A stretch of 5,315 bases of DNA, from the NCBI GenBank assembly GCA_020446665.1, contig JAGREF010000232.1:1-5315 (forward strand). Reading direction: 5' to 3'. Source of the DNA: Sphingomonadaceae bacterium. GTDB lineage: Bacteria; Pseudomonadota; Alphaproteobacteria; Sphingomonadales; Sphingomonadaceae. A program made the translations under genes and the position numbers. Position 1 is the first letter of the stretch, and every line of letters begins with the position of its first letter. The notes under the pieces were generated by a model that was not told the DNA's origin, did no database searches, and worked only from the letters and a program-made list of their open reading frames with translations. Below, one piece after another: positions 5,291 through 5,315 of the stretch.

Positions 5291-5315
5291 CGAACAGGCT
5301 CGCCAGTTCGACATG
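5283..5315 (-). CDS. Possible C-terminal end of an upstream minus-strand gene (partial)
   Basis: From the right edge the complement reads HVELASLFVR followed by TGA. Most third bases are G or C, as in the coding genes here, and the strand matches the desaturase. Ten codons are too few to identify a family or to exclude chance. If real, the gene ends about 190 bp before the desaturase start. Confidence 0.3.
   Translation of the reverse strand, partial: HVELASLFVR

Noticed and set aside
5113..5315. Plus-strand frame open from an ATG at 5113 to the right edge (67 codons)
   Set aside because: It uses several rare codons for this genome style (AGA, ATA, TTA, AGG). It has no ribosome site, no recognisable domain, and an inverted repeat in the middle.
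5295..5315. GTTCGA near the right edge as a possible tRNA T-loop
   Set aside because: No acceptor, anticodon or D-arm could be folded around it within the window.

Overview
This window is GC-rich coding DNA with mostly G or C in third codon positions. It carries part of an exosortase A (XrtA)/PEP-CTERM-associated gene cluster. The gene content and codon style suggest an alphaproteobacterium, most likely a sphingomonad such as a member of the Erythrobacteraceae. The taxon is an inference, because no rRNA or other marker gene is present.

Layout. Positions 1-1175 (minus strand) hold the N-terminal three quarters of an exosortase A-associated AMP-forming acyl-CoA ligase, cut by the left edge. 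Divergent from it, after only about 25 bp, is a four-gene plus-strand operon. It encodes a GNAT/FemAB-like acyltransferase (1201-2175), a free-standing acyl carrier protein (2224-2505), a degenerate alpha/beta-hydrolase resembling exosortase-associated hydrolase 2 (2512-3198), and exosortase-associated hydrolase 1 (3195-3971). The last three genes are tightly packed, with a 6-bp gap and then a 4-bp ATGA overlap. The operon ends at a 40-bp convergent gap containing a hairpin. Beyond it, on the minus strand, is a membrane fatty-acid desaturase (4012-5094) with all histidine boxes. The last 220 bp are a gene-poor leader with two strong inverted repeats, and possibly the last ten codons of another minus-strand gene at the right edge.

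How the genes may work together. The ligase, ACP, acyltransferase and two hydrolases have the parts needed to activate an acyl group, carry it on a phosphopantetheine arm, transfer it to an acceptor, and hydrolyse or proofread intermediates. Such sets sit beside exopolysaccharide and PEP-CTERM sorting genes in Gram-negative bacteria, but the product is not established, so the pathway is an inference from family and context. The two hydrolases differ: one has a complete triad with Cys as nucleophile, and the other has apparently lost its catalytic residues. The desaturase is probably a separate lipid-metabolism gene beyond the cluster boundary.

The long ORFs antisense to these genes are shadow frames of GC-rich DNA. 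No tRNA, rRNA, insertion sequence or CRISPR array was seen.
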